Source: Amoebidium appalachense
Lineage: Eukaryota > Ichthyosporea
Length of the DNA: 64,000 bases
Assembly (NCBI GenBank): GCA_963693365.1
Contig: CAVNZM010000007.1
Span: 3,348,001 to 3,412,000, forward strand
Direction of reading: 5' to 3'
Below are positions 22,168-33,200 of the stretch, in pieces. Under the pieces are notes generated by a model. That model was not told the origin of the DNA and ran no database searches. It saw only the letters and a list, made by a program, of their open reading frames with translations. How positions within the stretch are numbered: the first letter of the stretch is position 1; every line of letters starts with the position of its first letter. Both the position numbers and the translations under genes were made by a program.

Positions 22168-22390
22168 AGTCCACCGGAGCATAGCTGGCCTTGATGCCCT
22201 GGGAGAGGCAAAAAGCACGGGTAGCCTTGGAGGTGAACTCAGAGCCGGAGTCGAAGTGGTAGACACCAACTTTGGAGGGGGCATGGGTAGCAACGAGGGT
22301 GGTGTGAGCTGTGAGAATGTCCAGGGTGGTTGTACGGTCGGCCATCGGGTAGATCTTGACGAGTCCAGAGGCACGGCAGACAGTGACGAG
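22168..22390 (-). pseudogene. Copia B integrase fragment fused in frame to Copia D
   Basis: The minus-strand frame TVCRASGLVKIYPMADR to GIKASYAPVD matches element A integrase, including the second catalytic Asp in HFDSGSEFTS. At 22168 it switches to Copia D gag (YETYNR) without losing the frame. Its upstream continuation in Copia B lies at 25086 and beyond, separated by the LTR element at 22391-25080. The catalytic Glu is lost at the fusion. Confidence 0.75.
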
Positions 22391-22998
22391 TGTCATGTGC
22401 TGAGCTGATTCGTATTAGTTTGCTTCTATATTTTGTGTTTTGGTGAGTGAATTTGGGGGGGTTTTCTTGCATAGTGATGCCGGGGTCTAAGTAGGGTATG
22501 AGGAGATTAATCAGTGGTTTGGGGAGAACCTGATGCGGCAGCGGCTGATTGTTAAAGCTGCGCGCGTGCATGCTCCACGCCTCTGCGTACTCTCCATGTT
22601 AAATGTTGTATTGCTTCTTGCTGTGTGCTTGGCGAGACCCATGTTGCCTGCTCGCGTGTGTGTATGCTTATATGTATTGTGAGTAAACGTGTGTACGTGT
22701 TGTAGTGCTGTAGGGGTGTCTGAGGTGGCGGTAGCCAATGGTGTGGAGTGCGTGTAGTCTGTGGGGGAGGGAGTGTTGTGATTGGCTGAATGTCACTGTG
22801 GTATTTGTCTGGCCAGTGGGCCGCGTGTCTGTGAAGTGTCTCGCGGGGTCGCGGGCTTTTGGAAGTTCTTCTGAGAACACGAAAAACTCGCTTCCCACCC
22901 AACTCAAAGAAAACTTTATACGTATACACAGTTTCAAGCCCCTTTAAGCGTGCAGATAGTTAGAATAGTTCGTGTACACTCGGTTTGCAGCCACGACA
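22391..22998 (+). repeat. 5' LTR of the non-autonomous element
   Basis: 608 bp, TG...CA ends. It includes TATGTTTATTG-like AT-rich promoter candidates on the minus strand only; no clear TATA box was chosen. It carries about 10 bp (CATGCTCCAC, around 22569) missing from the 3' LTR. Confidence 0.8.
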
Positions 22999-23290
22999 AG
23001 CTACACCCCCTTTCTCTGCAGTTTTTTGCAGGGAGGGGGCACACGCACTGTTAGTCCTTCTGGGCTGTTGCTTTCACCCCTAGTTTTTTTTTTCCACGCC
23101 TAGCGGTTATAAGTGGTTTTGTCTTAGGCCTTTTTCGACGGTTAGAGGTAGAAGAAACATACGCACACACAGACCTACAGCTAGCAACAGTTGGCATAGG
23201 CAACATGAGCAGTAGGACTAGTATCACAGGGGACTTAGTCCTCGCTAAGGACCTTGACCTCCCTAGGTGACTTAGCAAGCTCAGGGCCGT

Positions 23291-23485
23291 TTGCCCAGCA
23301 GAGGCCTCAGAGGGGATCGGCGGCAGTCACCCTCCCCACGGCGCTACCAGCCCTACCAGCCACGGCCACAACGGGATAACAGATGGGCCAGGCTGGCGTC
23401 TTTGGGCGGGCCGCAAGAGCCGGCGCCAGGCTCTTTCCCAGGCACCTGTGACAACTGCAAGGAGCGGGGGCAACGCGTGGTGTAA
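23291..23485 (+). CDS. Possible Gag remnant with half a zinc knuckle
   Basis: A 64-codon frame, Arg/Pro/Gln-rich (RRQSPSPRRYQPYQPRP), ends with GTCDNCKERGQRVV before the stop. C-x2-C-x3-G is the first half of a CCHC knuckle, but His and the last Cys are missing. It lies 293 bp after the 5' LTR, where gag would be. It is probably a truncated gag relic; it could be chance. Confidence 0.35.
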   Translation: MPSRGLRGDRRQSPSPRRYQPYQPRPQRDNRWARLASLGGPQEPAPGSFPGTCDNCKERGQRVV

Positions 23486-24483
23486 ACAGCCCCGTCGTGG
23501 GGGGCAGGGACGTCGGTGACCGTGTTGCTGGTATGAAGGTTTTATTAGGGGGTAGGCCATCTCTTGGGTTGTTGTTGTTGTAATACTATGGGAGTAACTG
23601 TTGTGTGGTGTTATTTTTCGGCGAGTTTTCTACTGGTGCCTGGCGTTTTCGACGTGTGTATGAGTCCTGTGTTGGCGACGTGTGTGGTTAGGGTCAGTGG
23701 AATAGAAAGTCCTGCTGCTGTCTGGGAGCTCGGCCCTCTGACGAGGGGGCTGGGGGGGGGTCGAAGTGTAGTCATGGCAGTGGCAGGCCCCCACTGTTGT
23801 GAACCCCCGTCGTCAAAGGGCCTGGTGCTGAGGCCCCTTGGAGTGGCTGCCCTGGGCCTGGTGTTGAACAGGCCCTTTGGAGTGGCTGCCCGTAGTGTTG
23901 TTGAGTAGTGTTGTGGTGCCCAGTGCAGCAGTAGGCCTTAGACACACCGCTGGGTAGGGCACGGTTGGGGCGGAGGCATTCCCAAACCACCGGGACCTAC
24001 GTAGTAGGAGTCTTTGTCGGGTAGAGGAATGGCCAGCAAGAGAGTCTGGAGGTGTACGTCAGATGAGTCTGGAGGTGTTCGTCACGGCATGTTTGGTTGT
24101 GTTAGGAATTCTTTGTGGATGGGGCATGCTGAGTGTGGTTGTATGGATGGTGTCTGTTATCATGTCTGTTGCTATGTTCCACTCGATATAACATTGTGCC
24201 AGGGGCATGGGGTTTTGGGTGCAGGTTGTGGACGGGGGGGGCAGAGGTGCATCTACAGGGCAACGTCAGTGGCGGTTCATAATTATCCTTGTTTTGGGGT
24301 TGGGTTGGGTATTAACCATGGTGGGGTGGTGTGTGGATGCATGTATATGTTTTATGTTATATGTTAAATGTTGCTTCCTGCATGGGTAGCGGTAGTTGTA
24401 GTCGCTCAGCACATAACTTTATTTTGTTTTTAGGTAGTTTTTACTGAGGTGGAACTCAGTTATTTTCTGTGCGAAGGGGGAGT
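23486..24483 (+). other. Interior of the non-autonomous LTR element
   Basis: No domain is recognised. A ~54-bp tandem duplication (AGGCCCYTTGGAGTGGCTGCC) lies at 23839-23912. The segment ends in the purine tract before the 3' LTR. Short ORFs here are Gly/Val/Cys-rich and unsupported. Confidence 0.45.
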
Positions 24484-25080
24484 TGTCATGTGCTGAGCTG
24501 ATTCGTATTAGTTTGCTTCTATATTTTGTGTTTTGGTGAGTGAATTTGGGGGGTTTTCTTGCATAGTGATGCCGGGGTCTAAGTAGGGTATGAGGAGATT
24601 AATCAGTGGTTTGGGGAGAACCTGATGCGGCAGCGGCTGATTGTTAAAGCTGCGCGCGTACGCCTCTGCGTACTCTCCATGTTAAATGTTGTATTGCTTC
24701 TTGCTGTGTGCTTGGCGAGACCCATGTTGCCTGCTCGCGTGTGTGTATGCTTATATGTATTGTGAGTAAACGTGTGTACGTGTTGTAGTGCTGTAGGGGT
24801 GTCTGAGGTGGCGGTAGCCAATGGTGTGGAGTGCGTGTAGTCTGTGGGGGAGGGAGTGTTGTGATTGGCTGAATGTCACTGTGGTATTGTCTGGCCAGTG
24901 GGCCGCGTGTCTGTGAAGTGTCTCGCGGGGTCGCGGGCTTTTGGAAGTTCTTCTGAGAACACGAAAAACTCGCTTCCCACCCAACTCAAAGAAAACTTTA
25001 TACGTATACACAGTTTCAAGCCCCTTTAAGCGTGCAGATAGTTAGAATAGTTCGTGTACACTCGGTTTGTAGCCACGACA
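24484..25080 (+). repeat. 3' LTR of the non-autonomous element
   Basis: 597 bp, the same ends as the 5' copy, followed directly by the target duplication ACGAG. Confidence 0.8.
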
Positions 25081-25085
25081 ACGAG

Positions 25086-26856
25086 AGCAACCTTGGAACC
25101 TCCGTACGATGTTGTGGTAGGCTCAAAAAAATCCCAATGCCATTCATGACCGGGGATGTTGGAGTGAGGACGGTCACCCTTGAACGGAGCCTTGGTGGTT
25201 TTACCCATAATGCAGCCATGACAATCAGGAACATCACAGTCGATGACAGACGAGGGGAGACCAATAACAAGGTCGTGTTTCACCATGTCCTTGATGCTGG
25301 TCATAGCACGGTGCCCCAGACGATGGTGCCAGATGGATGGGTTAACACTGGTGGTGGCAGCCAGAGCCACAGGACGAGTGGGTGGTTGAATGGTGTAGTC
25401 CTTGAAGTAATACAGACCGTTGTGTAGACGGAGGTTGACGAGATGACGGCCGGTGAGTCGGTCGAAGAGGAATGACGGAGTGGAGGCATCATTCAAATCA
25501 CCCTTGATGTATTCGGCAGCAGCTTGGGATGTTGAAATGAGGAAGGCTTGGCCAGACGGGGTGTAGTAGGCTTCAATGGTAAGGGTGGCAGTGCCATGGT
25601 CGGTGGTGGTGTTGATGACTATATGGCCGGTGTGGGTGGCCAAGACGGGGGTGCCATTGAAGGCAGCAACGGGAGTCGGTGTCGGAAGGGGAGTGAGGGA
25701 GGTCATGGAAGAACTCACGGGTGGGGCAGACAGTCATGTTGCACCCGGAATCCCAGGCAGGGTCGGAGGACACGGGGACGGAGCTAGCATTGTATGCCGA
25801 GAAAGCAAAGGAGACAGATTTCTCACTGCCTTGACGGGAACGGTTGTGTCTGGACATACGGCATTTCGGCTCGGGGCAATCGATGATCGTGTGATCAGGC
25901 TCGTGGCAGTAGGAGCATGCTTTCACGGACGGGTTGTTAGAACGAGCCGGGGAATCAGAACGACGGGAACCCGAGAAACGGGAACGACTGGGGGAACGAG
26001 ACGTGGACCGGAAGGCAGGCCGGTGGGGGGAACGGGATCGGGTGTGCTGACGGGAGAGACGAGTTCGGAGGTCCGTGCCAGGGGTACGGTCAAGTCGGTT
26101 GCGTAAGTCACGGCGAGGAAGATCACGGGGGGGAGCACTAGCATTTAATGCCATGCTGGACTTGGAGGCACGGTGGGCACGGTTGCTCCGGAGTTGCATC
26201 TTGAGGTCTTGACGTAGCTCGATGCCCTTGACGTGGTTGTGGAGGGACTCGAAGTCGGGGAATAGCTTATCACCGAAGTGATAGTCTTCGATAAGACGGT
26301 TGAACTCAGGGGTGAGGTCGTCTCTGGTGGTGAGTTCATTGAAGAACTTGGACTCATCTTGGAGGGACTGGAGCTGGTTCACGATGGTCTGCAGACGACT
26401 CAGGTAGGTGGTGAATGATTCACCGGGCTGAAGGGCACAGGCATCCCACTGACGGTGAAGGATGCGGATCTGATCGGGTTTGCCTTGGAGGTAGTGTTGA
26501 CGGAATTTCCACATGGCCCGTTCAGGGTCCATGCCAATACGGTACTGGGCAACGGTGGTGAGGACGGAAGGGTCGATGTTCTGAATCATATGGAGCAGGA
26601 GGCAATTGCGGGCCTCCTTGAGTTCCGCGGTAGTGCCGTAGCCGTAGAAGGGGGGTTCACCGTCAACCGCGACGGTGGTAGGGGGGACGTAGTTGTCAGC
26701 AAGTACAACATCCACGAGTCGGACACCTTTAGTGCCGGTCATCATGCCGAGAAAAATGATTTCCCATTGAAAATAGGTGGTTTTGCTATCGGGACCAGTC
26801 TTCCCTTCACCTTTCCACATGGTTATTTTGTTTACACCAGTTTTGTTTGGATCCAT
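25086..26856 (-). pseudogene. Copia B gag, protease and start of integrase
   Basis: ATG at 26856 (MDPNKTGVNKITMWKGEGK) matches element A. The gag frame runs through its C7 run without a break (NASAPPRDLPRRD), then the knuckle CSYCHEPDHTIIDC (CX2CX4HX4C). Protease box DPAWDSGCNM follows. A 4-base insertion (CCCT) near 25695 shifts the frame at HDL. The second frame carries SIWHHRLGHRAM, CHGCIMGKTTKAPF and WHWDFFEP with the first catalytic Asp, up to the LTR element. A 27-base deletion removes IHFTRLAEK relative to A. This copy shows what the uninterrupted gag-protease junction looks like. Confidence 0.8.
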
Positions 26857-26918
26857 GATTGAAAAACGATCGCTAGTTCTAGATGTGTGTAGGGAGCGTG
26901 CAAAAGGGCTGCATAACC

Positions 26919-26959
26919 TGTTAATTTGTATAAGTATTTGGGATGAAAGCAGAGACACA
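26919..26959 (-). mobile_element. Copia B 5' LTR, last ~41 bp only
   Basis: TGTTAATTTGTATAAGTATT on the plus strand equals the end of the Copia C LTR. It directly abuts the primer-binding sequence GGTTATGCAGCCC (complement at 26906-26918). The remaining ~880 bp of the LTR is missing, replaced by unrelated AT-rich sequence. Confidence 0.7.
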
Positions 26960-27808
26960 CATCAGCAAAGGCCACCCACCCATCCATTCGGTATCATTCG
27001 GGCATCATGGATATTAGAATGATAGTACCCATCCACGAACCCACCCTTCATCCAACAATATATCAGTCTGATACTCTTTTTGTTAAATCCTAATATCCGG
27101 TTATTTTAAGATATTAGAATGATATCCATGTCTAGATATCATTCTGATATTGGAATAGCCCCCGAAAAAGCCCGAAAAGCCCCCGAAAAAAGGCGTTGTT
27201 CTACTTGTTGCTCTATCCTTTGGCCATCCCGCTATGTATCATTCTGATAACATAATAGATATTGGAAAGATACATACCCTCAAATGCTCTACGTTTTCAG
27301 ATAGGGGTAAACATATCTGAATGAGACTTGAATAGTACATTACAAAGTACAAAAAGTGCCCTCGTTGGTCATAAACGGTTATCCAAATGATATCATAATG
27401 ATATCATTGCAAGAACGGGAGGTGTATTATAATATCTTTGTATGCCCTATTATGGTATTGGTATGATAGAAGAAAATGAAATTATCTTCCTTTCCTGATA
27501 TCAGAATGGTCTCATTCTAATACCGTGAATGATATCCAAATGATATCTATTGTAGAAAAGGGGGTGTATTATAATATCTTTGAATGCCCTGTTATGGTAT
27601 TGGTATTCAGACTTAGAAAACAAAAAACACAAAAAAAAATTTCTAAGTAAATCTCAAAAAAAATTCTAAGTCTCGCTCAAAGAGAACTACGTATCATGAT
27701 GTTTTTCAAAAGCTCTAAGACACACGCCCAGCGTGTGTTAATACCGTCACATTTTAACCTTCCAAACAACCAAAATAAAACATAACAATATACTAACATT
27801 TTTGTTAG
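26960..27808. repeat. AT-rich region of degenerate ATGATATC-type repeats
   Basis: Words such as GATATCATTCTGATA, AGAATGATA, AATGATATC and GATATTGGAA recur every few tens of bases to about 27610. Many are near-palindromic. A ~100-bp block is duplicated (TATTATAATATCTTTG at 27425 and 27568). A hairpin ACACACGC-CCA-GCGTGTGT lies at 27721-27739. The same vocabulary recurs in the 148-bp satellite at 46.6-48.6 kb. No gene. Confidence 0.5.
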
Positions 27809-28120
27809 TTAGTATACTAAATTATTATTTCTTTTAGTCTTGTGGTTCAATTTCTTGGGGGGGATCTTTATGGGTGATTTTGCGGGCCGCTTATTGGCGA
27901 CGCGCGCCGACGCCTCGTCGCTGCTGCCGCTCTCACGCTCCTTGTCCCCCGCACCGCCAACCACCGACCTGTTGCCGTCCAACAGCTTGAGGTCCACCAC
28001 CTTCTCGTTGGACTGCTTCGTGGAGGGCTTGTCGTCTCCCTTCTCGTCTTGCACATCAGCTGACAGGCTGAGGACTGCCTTCTCCCGGGCCTTGCAGATC
28101 TTTTCCCAGGTCTTTGCATA
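27809..28120 (-). CDS. Unrecognised host gene, terminal exon
   Basis: Minus-strand exon. Acceptor TGTCCCAACCCAG at 28121-28133, then the frame YAKTWEKICKAREKAVLS, a Ser/Lys/Glu-rich middle and a strongly basic tail (KSPIKIPPKKLNHKTKRNN) to TAA at 27809-27811. The tail could be a nuclear localisation signal. Phase 0 joins it to the next exon upstream (28575-28748). The codon composition is unlike the transposons. I do not recognise the family. Confidence 0.5.
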   Translation of the reverse strand, partial: YAKTWEKICKAREKAVLSLSADVQDEKGDDKPSTKQSNEKVVDLKLLDGNRSVVGGAGDKERESGSSDEASARVANKRPAKSPIKIPPKKLNHKTKRNNNLVY

Positions 28121-28574
28121 CTGGGTTGGGACAGAAGGAGATTGTGTGAGTGTTTTTAACTTTTCTGGCTAGCCTGAGCATGTATGTACCTGGGAAAAAT
28201 GCTATCACATTGTTACCATACCAAACCTAAAGATGACATGATAGGATGATACTTGCCCACGCTTAGGAGATATCCTTAAAACACTACGATGATACGTAAC
28301 CCATACATACGACTTATCAATATCATCTTTTCGATATCCATACGTTGTCTTTCGGACCGGAGCTAAAACACAATGATGGGGGGGGGGGGGGGGGGGGGGG
28401 GGGTTGAATGCAGAACACGGTACGAAATACGCATACACGATGAGAAGCATGGTGCAGGACACATGCAAAGGCAAACATTCAAGTATGCAACATCAGCCAT
28501 GTGCACAGTATGCGTCATAAGCAGAGCCCATCCTCAGGGAGGACCCGGGGGGGGGGGGGGGGGTAGTTGTTTAC
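28121..28574 (-). other. Intron of the minus-strand host gene
   Basis: GTAAAC donor (complement at 28569-28574) and CCAACCCAG acceptor. It holds G-runs at about 28378-28403 and 28546-28563. Confidence 0.45.
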
Positions 28575-28748
28575 CTTGCTGATCTCTGATGGCCGAGCAC
28601 CACCCTCGTAGTCAGGCATGTCAGCTCCATACTTCACAGCTGACCACGAAATCTGAGTGGCAGACTTGTGGGCCATTGGATTCCGCAGTCCGCACTCAAA
28701 TGTGTGGAGCATGAAGCTGAAGAGCTCGGGCAACGCCTTTTGAAACTC
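28575..28748 (-). CDS. Unrecognised host gene, middle exon
   Basis: A 174-nt exon of 58 codons, bounded by AACACCCACACAG acceptor and AGCAAG|GTAAAC donor on the minus strand. It translates EFQKALPELFSFMLHTFE to DYEGGARPSEISK, with both boundaries in phase 0. The mixture of Trp, Tyr, Met and Cys, with no low complexity, is typical of a folded domain. Function unknown; no catalytic motif recognised. Confidence 0.5.
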
Positions 28749-29039
28749 CTGTGTGGGTGTTGGTGTGTGTGTTGCGTGTACTTACACGTAAGCATGTGTG
28801 TATGTGGTGATGAGGAAAGGGGGTATTCTCCATTAGCAGCAAATAAAACCGAATTCGACAATGAAAAATCTGAAATGACTTGAGGAAGTGGGAAGCTGAA
28901 TGGATACTGGATAACCATGCATGTACCGTTTCTCTGAGTGATAAGGATTTGATGTCTTGTGTGGTTATGTGTTGGTGATTCGTACGTGGGACAACAGGGG
29001 GAAGTGGGAGGGAGGGAGTGGGAGGGAGGGAGTGGGAGT

Positions 29040-29072
<33 letters not shown>

Positions 29073-29183
29073 GGGGTCACAGTGCATTAAGAATGAACCA
29101 ATAAGGAAGAACAACAACATTAAACATGAATAAGCATGTTAAAAAAAGCAGCATGAGAAGATTTCGTCTTTGATTGGGGTGGG

Positions 29184-29214
<31 letters not shown>

Positions 29215-29239
29215 GGGGGGGGGGGTAATGGGCACAAAC
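28749..29239 (-). other. Intron with microsatellites and G-runs
   Basis: Contains (TG)n, repeated GGAGTGGGAGGGA, and G-runs at about 29057-29075 and 29199-29225. The donor GTTTGT is weak and the acceptor ACCCACACAG is good. Confidence 0.4.
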
Positions 29240-29497
29240 GTTTAGTGTCTTGAAGCTGCTGAGGCGGTTCTTGATGTAGGAGCCGTTGATGGGGGACATG
29301 CACATGATGCGGTGAAGGGCGGGGTTGCCCCATGGGTTGCCCGTCACCGGATCGACGCTGTACATGCGGCCACAGGGATGGTTGTTGCACTCAACTTGAA
29401 CCTCCACCAACCACCCCTACCACGTCTTCTTGCGGTACCTAACCTGGTCTGCCAACTTGTCGGGGTCGGCGGCATTGACAGGGGCAACCTGGAACAT
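29240..29497 (-). CDS. Unrecognised host gene, upstream exon with in-frame TAG
   Basis: Acceptor CCACCAACACAG, then FQVAPVNAADPDKLADQV and RYRKKTW, an in-frame TAG, then GWLVEVQVECNNHPCGRMYS through NGSYIKNRLSSFKTLN to the donor GTTTGT. The second part resembles a conserved domain (VECNNHPCG, VTGNPWGNPA). TAG may be a real nonsense mutation, an assembly error for CAG, or sign of unrecognised splicing. Upstream exons would lie beyond the LINE at 29883. Phase 0 matches the next exon. Confidence 0.4.
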
Positions 29498-29563
29498 CTG
29501 TGTTGGTGGGCATGGAGGCATTTGACAGTTTTTTGGAAGGGGGGGGGGGGGGGGGGGGGGGGG

Positions 29564-29594
<31 letters not shown>

Positions 29595-29882
29595 AGGGGC
29601 TTTTGGTGTGTGTGTGTTTTTTTGTATGTGTGGGTGGGGAAGTGAGTGAGTGAGTGTGTGTGTGTGTTTGGAAGGGGGGGGGGGGGGGGGGGTTAGAATG
29701 AATGCATAACACTAAATGCTAACATGTGAAACACGTTGTGCTGAAAGACAAAAGCACAAACTTATGAAGTCTAGAGAAGCAGAAAATAGCTTGAACGACT
29801 GGTGGAAGGGATGATAGCTATAGTGCTAACAGCAAAAGTAGTGCCCACAGTCGCTGGTTCATGAACGTGAAAAGGCAACGGG
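29498..29882. other. Non-coding interval with very long G-runs
   Basis: G-rich from about 29538 to 29597 with single A interruptions, another run at about 29673-29692 and (GT)n. The remainder to the LINE end has no signal. Confidence 0.45.
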
Positions 29883-30075
29883 GGGTTTACGCTGTTTACT
29901 CGAGGCAAAGAGAACCAGTCTCAGGTATGGGGGGGGGGTTTTGCTCGGAATATCCCCTCAGCGGTATATCATGATCACGTACATAGATGTCGGGTGGTGA
30001 CTATATATCAGGGTTTACTTTCTCTACGAGACACCATAAAGACTACAAGGAGAAATCAATTAGTTGGGGTTCCCC

Positions 30076-30127
<52 letters not shown>

Positions 30128-30160
30128 GGGCTCCCCCTCGGGACACTCGGTATCAGCTGG

Positions 30161-30233
<73 letters not shown>

Positions 30234-30237
30234 TGCG

Positions 30238-33200
30238 CTATAATTTTGTAGTGATGTGTTTCTCAAGCCAATCAATACATCTAATAAACAGGTCGTAGTT
30301 ACGCGTGTTTAGTATAAAATCAAGGATGTTGTAATTTACAGGTAGGCTATCTTTCTGGGTGTCTGTTGTGAATGTGACGTGTGTGTGTTGCGGTATTATG
30401 TGGTCTATCAAACTACATTTGGCGATACATGACCGGTTAAACTGGTGTGTGTGTGTGTTGTTTGGGCATGCAAATGATGCCACCTTATACTTATTAGATC
30501 TCCACTGTATAGCACGTGTACAGTAAAAGCGTGGTAATTGATCAATAATACCATCAGCTAGAGAAAGACCAGTTCTACAGGAAGGTAATATGTATTTAGG
30601 TGTTATACACTTGCGAGTGCCATATTTGGCAATATGGTTGAGGCGGTCAGTATATATAAAACGAGACATAAGGCTTAGTTTTTCAAGGTGTATGCTTTCA
30701 TCGGGTCTAGTGTCGTGTGGTATCTTTTTCCATTTGTTATATTGCGTGATTATCTTGTGATTGTGTACATGTTTAATAAGTAAGTGGCAGTCCAAAGTCA
30801 CACACACACTATTGCGGGGTTTATTTGTATTTGTGCCCAGGGGAGAAGGGGAGAGAGAGGGGAGGAAAGAGGGGAGAGGTGAGGAGGGGACAGGTCGGAT
30901 AGAGAAGAGAGGGTGGGAGGGCAAATACTTCTTTAAGCGGCTTATGTGCTTATTGAATTTCAGCGCGAGATAGGATACTCTAGCAGCTATTGGGACCAGA
31001 CCATATATCGAGAGCGTTACAGGCCCAGGTTTACAACAGTTGTTAGATAGAAAGGAGGCAACTTCTGCTTCAAGGAAATTTGCCAAGGGTTTAAGCGCTC
31101 TAGTTCTCTCTTTCTTGATCCAAGCGGCGAGAAGGGGTAAACCATATTCACATGCCGGGAAGACAAAAGTGCGAATAAATGTAAGTCTAATAGAAGGATG
31201 GAGGGGTGTGTCTTTAAAAATATTAGCCGAGAAGAAAGCTAACCGCTTACGAGCCAACTCTACCCTCTTTTCGACCATATGGGGAAACATAACACCAACA
31301 GAATCAACCGGAACACCAAGATATTTGTATTCTGGAACTATAGGTACAGGTTTAGATGATAATGTAAATGTGTGTAAATTGTTAGCTATATCAGGTACAA
31401 GAACACCACATTTGTCTATGTTAAGGATCATAAGGTTTGCCTTGCACCACTCTGACACTACATCGAACAATCTTTGCAGGCGTCTAGGGGTACGGGCAAG
31501 GAGGGACAGATCATCAGCATAGAGAAGTGCAGGCGGAAAGTTATTAATAGGGTCATCGTTTTCGGCGTAAATCTTGACAGCCAAATCATCTATAAATAGG
31601 TTAAACAAAAAGGGGCTAAGCAATGAACCCTGCAAGAGACCTCTAGTACGAGCAAAACCATATGAAAGATGCCCATTAACCACAGCTCTACCATAGGTTT
31701 GAGACAAGAGTGCTTCTAACAGAACACCAATGCAGTGTGGTACACCCCGTGCAGCAAGCTTTTCCCATAGGAGACCAGGGGAGACAGAATCGTAAGCAGT
31801 TTTCCAATCAATAAAGCCAACATATTGTGCACCAACTTGCATAGAATCGTGCAGTGCCATTATTTGAACATAACATGAATTGTTTTTACGAAAAGCGGAT
31901 TGGCATGGGTGTATGTGAAGAATAGATTGAAACCTAGGGTGATGTGCAAATAACCTAAGTAAGCAAGCTTCAAAGAATCTACGAACAACCTGGGTTAGTG
32001 TAATGGGGCGAAAGGATGATATGGGGCCCTCAGAGTCCTTCTTAACTATGGGGATCACTAAGGTATCTAACCAAGATGACGGGACATGTCCACATTTAAC
32101 ACACCAAGAAAAGAGAGAGCTTAACATGATAGTAAGATCAGGTTTAATAGCACGATCACTTTCCTTTTGTGGGTAGGAGGGAACAAGGATTTTAAGAAAC
32201 CCAGCAGGGAGTCCATCAGGTCCACAAGACTTACTAGAGCTATAACTAGATATCACAGACCATATGGCATCGGGACTGAAAAAGGGGAGGATCGATTCTA
32301 TGGGGATAGATGGGTCTACAGGCCACACAATAGGTTTCTGAGCGGGGGTCCTATCTTTAAACAGTTCCGAGAAATACTTATCAGAGTCTATGAGGGGGTC
32401 TCCAGTGGTATCACCAATAATACGAGCAGGGGGGCCAAATCGATTCATACTAGCAAGCCGGTGCAAGCTTTCCTTTTGAGACAGGGGTTCACCTAGTCTA
32501 GCGGGAGTGGTGTTTGGTAACAAGAGAGCATCGGGATATTCCTTCCTACCACCGCCAGCATAATCACCGAGATCTATCAAATCATCAACAATAAAGTTAG
32601 TGCATGTATCTAGTACGAGATGTGAATCTGGCCTGGCTTGTGCAGATTCTAATAGGCGCATATATATAGGGTGTTTCGTAGCATAGCATACACATACATC
32701 AACTCTACCCCACTGTGACTTAAGCTGGGATAGACGGAGGCGAAAGGTGGGAGGGGGAGGGGGGAGCAGATCAAGGGAGATCTTAGGTAGGAAAAGGATA
32801 GGAGAGTGGTCAGATGACCTAGAGAGGTTAGGAGGGAGAGAGAGTTTTGACATGGTTGATGGCCAAAAGGCCACTCCCCAGTCGGTGTTGTGGGCATGGG
32901 ATATTTGAGGGAACCGCAAAGTGTGACTTTGGACATACCTTGCTAAAGGGATAGCACGCTCCGGGGGCTTAGATGGGTACCCGACACTCACTTGCAGTGT
33001 GTCTGTGTGGTGGAGTCGCGTGTTAAAATCACCTAAAATAACAGTGGACATTGGTAACTGTGACAACTTGTGAGTCAATTCGACAACCGACATAGATGGT
33101 GGGTAATATACAAAAGTAAAAACATTAGAAAGAAACTCTATAGAAACCGAGAATTCCGTTTTTGCTACCGGTTTGCACTTCACTCTCACGTGTGGTGCGG

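Larger units (their letters stand above)
22391..25080 (+). mobile_element. Non-autonomous LTR retrotransposon with 5-bp target duplication
   Basis: Two LTRs (22391-22998, 608 bp; 24484-25080, 597 bp) begin TGTCATGTGCTGAG and end AGCCACGACA. They flank a 1485-bp interior with no RT, integrase or protease. ACGAG at 22386-22390 and 25081-25085 is the target duplication. The host sequence in element A (complement of GTGACGAGAGC) shows the empty site. A purine tract GCGAAGGGGGAGT precedes the 3' LTR, setting the plus orientation. It belongs to the TRIM/LARD size class. The LTRs differ by a ~10-bp indel, single-base indels and a few substitutions. Confidence 0.85.

Noticed and set aside
29883-30010. 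Telomere-like TAAACCC words
   Set aside because: Only isolated occurrences at the LINE 3' end, not a tandem array.
30079-30123. LINE poly(A) tail
   Set aside because: Copy 2 shares ~200 bp beyond this run, and its target duplication lies after that, so the run is internal.
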